Assembly: GCA_036375275.1 (NCBI GenBank)
Contig: DASUSF010000431.1
Span: 1-6,064 of the forward strand
Length of the DNA: 6,064 nt
DNA from: DASUSF01 sp036375275
Lineage (GTDB): Bacteria > Pseudomonadota > Alphaproteobacteria > Geminicoccales > Geminicoccaceae
Direction: 5' to 3'
The notes under the pieces are model-generated. The model was not told the origin of the DNA. It saw only the letters and a program-made list of their open reading frames with translations, and made no database searches. Below are positions 1 through 4,163 of this stretch, one piece after another. The position numbers and the translations under genes were made by a program. Every line of letters begins with the position of its first letter. The stretch's first letter is position 1.

Positions 1-138
1 GACGATCAGCACTACGAGGTCGAGGACGAAGGCACCTACACCCTGCACTTCACCGGCGTCATCAAAGGCAACTCCGCCGCCACCAACCAGGGCTTCGACG
101 TATCGGTCGATCTGGTGACTCTCGGCGGCTGCAGCTGA
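1..138 (+). CDS. C-terminal end of an unrecognised protein (5' end outside window)
   Basis: An open frame enters from the left edge and ends at a TGA, giving the last 45 residues of a protein. The fragment alternates polar and hydrophobic residues (for example YTLHFTGVI and FDVSVDLVTL), which suggests beta-strands from a beta-sandwich or exported protein, and it ends in GGCS with a single Cys two residues from the C-terminus. Codon use is G/C-ending, as in the rest of the window. A strong hairpin begins 24 bases after the stop, which supports this being a true gene end. I do not recognise the family and cannot assign a function from so short a fragment. Confidence 0.6.
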   Translation, partial: DDQHYEVEDEGTYTLHFTGVIKGNSAATNQGFDVSVDLVTLGGCS

Positions 139-162
139 GTCATTGCCTGTCTCAAGCACAAT

Positions 163-187
163 CGAGGGCTCCCGCGGGGAGCCCTCG
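163..187. terminator. Perfect 11-bp hairpin between convergent genes
   Basis: The arms at 163-173 and 177-187 are perfect reverse complements (CGAGGGCTCCC and its complement) around a 3-base GCG loop. It lies 24 bases past the stop of the leftmost + strand gene and about 76 bases beyond the stop of the minus-strand response regulator, so it could stop transcription from both sides. No T-tract follows on the + strand (the next bases are CCCCATTCG), so it is a strong stem without the classical U-run. Such terminators are common in high-GC genomes. Confidence 0.65.
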
Positions 188-263
188 CCCCATTCGAGGT
201 GCGCGTGCTTTCTGCTCCGGCCCTGGCATCATATCCTGCGCAGCCCCGACGAAAGTTTCAGAC

Positions 264-902
264 TCAGATCACGCCCTTCTCCTGCGCCCAGAGGGTCAGC
301 GCGACGCAGTTGTCGACGCCGAGCTTCTGGTAGACGTTGTGCAGGTGGATCTTGACCGTGCCCTCGGTGATCTCGAGCCTTCTCGCGATTTCCTTGTTGC
401 GCAGGCCCTGGGCGACCAGGCGGACCAGCTCGCGCTCGCGGGGCGTGAGCGGGCTGTGGACCGGCCCGCGCTCCGCCTCGCGCCGGACCAGCCGGTCGAG
501 GGCGCGGCTCACCGTCTGCTGCTCCAGCCAGCCGGCGCCGGCGTGGACCGCCCGGATGCACTCGACCAGCCGCTCGGGCGCCATGTCCTTGAGCACGATG
601 CCGCGCACGCCGAAGCGAACCGCTTCCAGCACCTCGTCCTCGTCCAGCCCGGCGGTCAGGATCACGACCCGGGTCGCCGCCCGCCGCTCGTGCAGCGCGC
701 GGACCACCTGCAGCCCGTTCCGCCCCGGCATCTGGAGGTCGACCACCAGCACGTCCGGGGCGAGGCGGAGCACCGCCTCGATCGCCGCGTCGCCGCCGCC
801 GCAGGTGGCGAGGATGCTGAAATCCGGCTCGAGGCCGAGGAGCTGGGCGAGGCCGGCCAGCACCACCGGGTGATCGTCGGCGAGCACGAGGCTGATGGTC
901 AC
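264..902 (-). CDS. NarL/FixJ-family DNA-binding response regulator
   Basis: This is a 212-residue cytoplasmic transcription factor, the usual length for the NarL/FixJ family. The N-terminal receiver domain (about 3-120) has the acidic pair D9/D10, the phosphoacceptor D55 in VVDLQMPG, the switch Thr T83 and the conserved Lys K105. A LuxR-type helix-turn-helix follows at about 150-207 (LTPRERELVRLVAQG, then NKEIARRL and EGTVKIHLHNVYQKLG). The start is a GTG that overlaps the TGA of the upstream kinase gene as GTGA. It begins the expected VTISLVLADDHPVV receiver sequence, whereas a longer reading would run into unrelated sequence in a shadow frame of the kinase. The overlap implies translational coupling and a cognate kinase-regulator pair. 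No clear Shine-Dalgarno precedes it. Target genes cannot be read from the sequence. Confidence 0.95.
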   Translation of the reverse strand: MTISLVLADDHPVVLAGLAQLLGLEPDFSILATCGGGDAAIEAVLRLAPDVLVVDLQMPGRNGLQVVRALHERRAATRVVILTAGLDEDEVLEAVRFGVRGIVLKDMAPERLVECIRAVHAGAGWLEQQTVSRALDRLVRREAERGPVHSPLTPRERELVRLVAQGLRNKEIARRLEITEGTVKIHLHNVYQKLGVDNCVALTLWAQEKGVI

Positions 903-2641
903 GTCGCCCCGCCGGGCCGGGCCCCTGCCGCCGCGCCCGCCATCTGCACGTCCGCCGGCAGCGGCAGGTCGACCGTGAGGACGGTCCCGGACGATCCCGT
1001 CTCCAGGGTCAGCTCGCCGCCGAGCGCGACCACCCGCTGCATGATCGAGAAGGGCCCCCGCTGCGCCGTCGCGAGCGCCCCGAGGTCGAACCGGCCGTGG
1101 AAGGGGAAGCCGTGGCCGTCGTCGGCGACCGTGATCCTGATCCGCTCGCCGTTGGTCAGACCGACCCGGACGTGTCGGGCGGCGCCGTGCCGGGCGGCGT
1201 TCACCAGCGCCTCCTGAACGATCCGGTAGGTGGCGTGCGCCAGGGCCTCGCCGAGCTGCCGGGGCAGCGGCGCGATCTCGAGGGTCACCCGGAGGTCCCA
1301 CTGCCGCTCGCTGCGCTGCGCCAGCTCCTCGAGGTGCCGGGCGAGGCCGGCGTTGCCGTCGTCGCGGCCGAGCGCGAGCGGCTTCATCTGCCGGACGAAG
1401 AAGCGGAGGTCGCGCTGCTCGCGCCCGAGCAGGTCCTGGATCACGGCGAGCTTGGAGCGGGCCTCGGCCGGGTCGCGCTCGATCGTCCGCTCGAGGGCCT
1501 TCAGCTGGAGCCCGAGCCCGGTCAGCGACTGCAGCAGCCCGTCATGCAGTTCGCGGGCGAAGCGCACCCGCTCCTCGGTCAACGCCGCGAGCCGGAGCCG
1601 CTTCCGGCTGATGTGCAGGTCGAGGTCGGCCGCGATCTGGCGGGCGATGATCTCGCCCGCCGCCAGGTCATCGGGTGTGAGGTCGACCTTGTCGAACACG
1701 AACAGACGACCGCTCGCATCCCGGCCCTGGAGGCGGACCGACATCACGCTTCGTGCCCCGAACCGCGCCCGGGCGGGGGGCGGCAGCAGGTGGTCCTCGA
1801 ACCGCTGCAGCACGGCGCCGGTCCGGCCGAACACTGCCGATGCCGGATCGCCGAGATCGGAGCACACGAAGTCCGCCTCCCGCAGCCCCTCGGGCACCGC
1901 ACTCGCGAGACCGCTCTCCGGGTCGCGCTCGAGGCGGACCGTGCCGCCGTCGAAAACCACCTCGAAGGCGTAGGGCTCCTCCTCCTCCTCGAAAGTCAGG
2001 GCGATCCGGGACGCGCTCAGGATCCGCGCCGCATGGCGGAGGCCCTGCTCGACCGGCAGCTGGTCGGGATCGGGCCGCGGCCAGGCAGCGAGCGCCATCC
2101 GCTCGCCGCGCAGGCGCTCCTCGTAGAGGCTGATGTAGCCGAGGAGGAGCACGACCACCGCCAGGTAGGTCACCCGGATCAGGAACCGGTGCAGCTCGAA
2201 GCTCGGATCGTGGAGCACCCCGGCGGCGTAGAGGCTGACGCCGGCATAGACGACGAGCACCGCGAGCCCGGTCCAGACCACGCCCCGCGCCTGCCAGCGG
2301 AGCGCCGCGGCGAGCAGGGCGAAGACGAAGAACGCGAAGAAGGGGCTGGTCGCGCCCTCCGTGAGGAAGATCAGGACCCCGAACAGCGGCACGTCGATCA
2401 GATGCGTTGGCAGGGCCAGCCGGTCGACCCACGGCCCGACGCGCCAGACCACCGCGAACAGGACCAGGGCGTAGACGAGATAGCAGCTGAGACAGGTGTA
2501 GGTCGCCTCGACGAACCTCGACGGCTCGGCGGGATCCAGCCACACCGCGAGCAGGGACATGGCCGCGAGGATCGTCCGTCCTGCCGCGATGACGCGCTCC
2601 GATCGATGCCGGAGCACCGGCAGCGAATCGCTCCAGCCCAT
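899..2641 (-). CDS. Six-TM sensor histidine kinase with GAF-like domain (HisKA_3 class)
   Basis: This 580-residue membrane sensor kinase would phosphorylate the regulator encoded just downstream. About six hydrophobic segments occupy residues 17-173, with little periplasmic sequence between them, so it may sense a membrane or lipid-soluble cue. Residues about 198-345 resemble a GAF domain and contain a run of five Glu (FEEEEEPY). The dimerisation/phosphotransfer helix has the HisKA_3 H-box RELHDGLLQSL with H366. The HATPase_c domain shows the N-box QEALVNAARHG (N481), the G1 box VADDGHGF (about 506-512) and a variant G2 region, RGPFSIMQRV. An Ala/Gly-rich tail of about 15 residues ends the protein. 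I chose the ATG because a GAGG sits 5 bases upstream of it. A GTG two codons earlier overlaps that GAGG and would lack its own ribosome site. The signal is unknown. Confidence 0.93.
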   Translation of the reverse strand: MGWSDSLPVLRHRSERVIAAGRTILAAMSLLAVWLDPAEPSRFVEATYTCLSCYLVYALVLFAVVWRVGPWVDRLALPTHLIDVPLFGVLIFLTEGATSPFFAFFVFALLAAALRWQARGVVWTGLAVLVVYAGVSLYAAGVLHDPSFELHRFLIRVTYLAVVVLLLGYISLYEERLRGERMALAAWPRPDPDQLPVEQGLRHAARILSASRIALTFEEEEEPYAFEVVFDGGTVRLERDPESGLASAVPEGLREADFVCSDLGDPASAVFGRTGAVLQRFEDHLLPPPARARFGARSVMSVRLQGRDASGRLFVFDKVDLTPDDLAAGEIIARQIAADLDLHISRKRLRLAALTEERVRFARELHDGLLQSLTGLGLQLKALERTIERDPAEARSKLAVIQDLLGREQRDLRFFVRQMKPLALGRDDGNAGLARHLEELAQRSERQWDLRVTLEIAPLPRQLGEALAHATYRIVQEALVNAARHGAARHVRVGLTNGERIRITVADDGHGFPFHGRFDLGALATAQRGPFSIMQRVVALGGELTLETGSSGTVLTVDLPLPADVQMAGAAAGARPGGAT

Positions 2642-2646
2642 GGCCA

Positions 2647-2650
2647 CCTC
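2647..2650 (-). promoter_or_regulatory. Shine-Dalgarno of the histidine kinase gene
   Basis: On the minus strand GAGG is followed by the 5-base spacer TGGCC and then ATG. The alternative GTG start two codons upstream would use part of this motif as its own codon, so the site favours the ATG. Confidence 0.5.
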
Positions 2651-2688
2651 AAATCCGGTAGGCCGATATCCGCCCCCGGTTCGGGCGC

Positions 2689-2694
2689 ATTCTA
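2689..2694 (-). promoter_or_regulatory. Candidate -10 element for the kinase-regulator operon
   Basis: On the minus strand this reads TAGAAT, five of six matches to TATAAT. It lies in the least GC-rich part of the divergent intergenic region, about 48 bases upstream of the kinase ATG, which would give a leader of roughly 40 bases. No good -35 hexamer is seen 16-18 bases upstream, so the sigma factor is uncertain and an activator may be needed. Confidence 0.25.
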
Positions 2695-2747
2695 CTCGAA
2701 TCTACCTCCGATACGACCTTCCACCTCCAGCGTACAGCGTCCGCGCG

Positions 2748-2762
2748 CCGCCGCTTCGGCGG
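2748..2762. other. GC hairpin in the divergent intergenic region
   Basis: The arms CCGCCG (2748-2753) and CGGCGG (2757-2762) are perfectly complementary around a CTT loop. It lies between the two candidate promoters of the divergent genes. It could be an operator-like dyad or attenuating structure, but GC-only stems this short arise easily at this base composition. Confidence 0.2.
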
Positions 2763-2817
2763 GCCGGGCGCCGCGGTCAGGCTGAGCTGCCGGGAGCCCG
2801 CCGGTCGCGCCATGCGT

Positions 2818-2823
2818 TATAGT
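2818..2823 (+). promoter_or_regulatory. Candidate -10 element for the oxidoreductase gene
   Basis: The hexamer TATAGT (four of six matches to TATAAT) stands out in a very GC-rich stretch and lies about 58 bases upstream of the proposed GTG start. This would give a leader of roughly 50 bases. No convincing -35 element is present at 16-18 bases spacing. Position and AT content are the main support. Confidence 0.3.
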
Positions 2824-2867
2824 GTGGTCCGATGGTGTGGCCCGCCCGCCCGGCACAGCGACGAGGC

Positions 2868-2873
2868 AGGGAG
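2868..2873 (+). promoter_or_regulatory. Shine-Dalgarno that fixes the GTG start of the oxidoreductase
   Basis: AGGGAG ends 8 bases before the GTG whose product begins VTTADVIIVGAG. An in-frame ATG or GTG further upstream would add about 20 residues that do not look like this family's N-terminus and would lack a comparable ribosome site. Confidence 0.6.
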
Positions 2874-2881
2874 ATGCGCCC

Positions 2882-4015
2882 GTGACCACGGCCGACGTGA
2901 TCATCGTCGGCGCCGGCATCGCCGGAGCCTCGATGGCCTACGAGCTCCAGGCGTTCGCCGACGTCGCCCTGATCGAGCGCGAGCTCCAGCCCGGCTACCA
3001 CGCGACCGGTCGCACGGCCGCGGTGTTCGCGCCGGCCTACGGCAACCGGGTGATCCGGGCGCTGACGCGGGCGAGCCGGGGGGCCTACGAGCAGCGGCTC
3101 GGCGGCCTCGCCGAGCGGCCGGTGCTCGCGCCCAGGGGCGCCGTGCTGATCGGGCGGCCCGACCAGGCGATGAGCCTCGAGGACTTCCACGCCGAGATGC
3201 GGGACGAGGCGCCGGCGCTGGAAGTCCTCGATGCCGCCGCGCTCGAGCGGCGCCTGCCCTTCCTCCGGCCCGGCTACGCGATCGGCGGGGTGTTCGACCC
3301 CGACGTGATGGACCTCGACGTCGCCCTGATCCACGGCGCCTATCTCCACGGCTTCCGCCGGCGCGGAGGCCGCCTGGTCACCGAGGCCGAGCTGATCGAG
3401 CTGGGCGGCGAGCCGGCGCGCTGGGAGATCCGCACCCCGCGGGAGGTCTTCCACGCGCCGATGCTGGTCAACGCCGCGGGCGCTTGGGCCGATCAGCTCG
3501 CCCGGACGGTCGGCCTCGCCCCGCTCGGTCTCATCCCGCGACGGCGCACCGCCTTCGTGTTTGAGCCCTCCCACCCGCTCGAGCCGGCCGCGCCGCTGGT
3601 CGACGACGTCGACGAGACCTTCTACTTCAAGCCGGAGGCCGGGCTGGTGCTGGGGTCGCCGGCCGACGCCACGGCCGTGCCGCCCTCCGACGTCCAGCCG
3701 GATCCCCAGGACGTCGCCGTCGCGATCGAGCGGATCGAGCAGGCCGCCCGGTTCCGGGTCCTGCGGGTGATCCGGCGCTGGGCGGGGCTCCGGACCGTGC
3801 CGCCGGACGACGTGCCGGTGATCGGCATGGACGAGCTGCTGCCCGGGTTCTTCTGGCTCGCCGGCCTGAGCGGCTACGGCATCCAGGTCGCGCCGGCCCT
3901 GGGGCGGACCGCGGCGAGCCTCCTGGTGGACGGCGTGGTGCCGGACGATCTGCTGGCGCTCGGCGTGACCGCCGAGGATCTCGCTCCGGGCCGCCTGCGC
4001 GCCACGGCCGGATAA
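2882..4015 (+). CDS. FAD-dependent D-amino-acid dehydrogenase/oxidase, DauA-like (DAO superfamily)
   Basis: This 377-residue flavoprotein should oxidise an amine or D-amino acid to the imine, passing electrons to FAD. The N-terminus has the Rossmann dinucleotide motif VGAGIAGAS (residues 9-17) and the acidic ribose-binding end IERE (31-34). It is nearly collinear with Pseudomonas D-arginine dehydrogenase DauA as I remember it: the GYHATGRTAA block, VNAAGAW (196-202), the FYFKPEAG block, WAGLR (300-304) and SGYGIQ (330-335). Carboxylate-contacting residues of that family appear kept: Y53, R222, Y248 and R304. DauA His48 and Glu87, the latter binding the arginine side chain, correspond to Val48 and Ala87. 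The substrate is therefore probably not D-arginine and may be a neutral or hydrophobic D-amino acid (inference). No signal peptide is present, so it is cytoplasmic or membrane-associated. The GTG start is set by an AGGGAG 8 bases upstream. The kinase-regulator operon diverges on its 5' side. Glycine/sarcosine-oxidase-like activity is an alternative. Confidence 0.9.
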   Translation: MTTADVIIVGAGIAGASMAYELQAFADVALIERELQPGYHATGRTAAVFAPAYGNRVIRALTRASRGAYEQRLGGLAERPVLAPRGAVLIGRPDQAMSLEDFHAEMRDEAPALEVLDAAALERRLPFLRPGYAIGGVFDPDVMDLDVALIHGAYLHGFRRRGGRLVTEAELIELGGEPARWEIRTPREVFHAPMLVNAAGAWADQLARTVGLAPLGLIPRRRTAFVFEPSHPLEPAAPLVDDVDETFYFKPEAGLVLGSPADATAVPPSDVQPDPQDVAVAIERIEQAARFRVLRVIRRWAGLRTVPPDDVPVIGMDELLPGFFWLAGLSGYGIQVAPALGRTAASLLVDGVVPDDLLALGVTAEDLAPGRLRATAG

Positions 4016-4031
4016 TCGAGCGGTGGTCGAG

Positions 4032-4050
4032 CCGGCCGGACGCCGGTCGG
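4032..4050 (+). terminator. Possible terminator hairpin after the oxidoreductase gene
   Basis: An 8-bp stem (4032-4039 with 4043-4050, one G-U pair, ACG loop) starts 16 bases after the oxidoreductase stop. No T-run follows (GGTTCG). Placement supports transcription stopping here before the next gene, but the missing U-tract leaves this tentative. Confidence 0.4.
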
Positions 4051-4082
4051 GGTTCGTGCGTCCTCGGCTACGCGGTTTGAAA

Positions 4083-4098
4083 TGTGAGCTCGCGCACA
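4083..4098. promoter_or_regulatory. Crp/Fnr-like dyad upstream of the caspase-fold gene
   Basis: TGTGA-N6-GCACA matches nine of ten fixed bases of the classical Crp consensus TGTGA-N6-TCACA. It sits within the wider imperfect palindrome ATGTG..CACAT (4082-4099) in the 148-bp gap before the caspase-fold gene, about 65 bases upstream of its ATG. AT-richer bases follow (TATCTCTAGATT, 4121-4132), which could contain the -10 region. Binding by a Crp/Fnr-family regulator is an inference from the motif alone, and chance occurrence is possible. Confidence 0.3.
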
Positions 4099-4146
4099 TG
4101 CGCTTCATCTGCGGCCACACTATCTCTAGATTCCCGGATGCATGAC

Positions 4147-4152
4147 AGGAGG
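4147..4152 (+). promoter_or_regulatory. Strong Shine-Dalgarno of the caspase-fold gene
   Basis: A full AGGAGG precedes the chosen ATG with an 11-base spacer. Two nearer-upstream ATGs (4138 and 4142) are out of frame and lie before this motif, so it settles the start. The spacer is a little longer than ideal. Confidence 0.6.
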
Positions 4153-4163
4153 AACCAGACGAC

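Noticed and set aside
903..1301. N-terminal extension of the response regulator to a start at 1301
   Set aside because: The extra 133 codons overlap the kinase's ATP-binding domain in another frame and have no domain. The GTG at 902 gives a standard-length regulator with the usual GTGA overlap.
1976..1992. CCT/CTC run as a simple-sequence tract or phase-variable repeat
   Set aside because: It encodes the five-Glu stretch of the kinase. It is a trinucleotide run of only about five units and would not change frame if it expanded by whole units.
1097..2785. Long + strand open frame (562 codons) opposite the histidine kinase
   Set aside because: It lies antisense to a kinase with clear H, N and G boxes. 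Its product is rich in Arg, Glu, Pro and Gly with no domain pattern, as expected of a mirror frame in high-GC coding DNA.
2822..2881. Upstream GTG start for the oxidoreductase adding 20 residues
   Set aside because: It lacks a good ribosome site and overlaps the candidate -10. The added sequence precedes the Rossmann motif by more than is usual, whereas the GTG at 2882 has AGGGAG at 8 bases.
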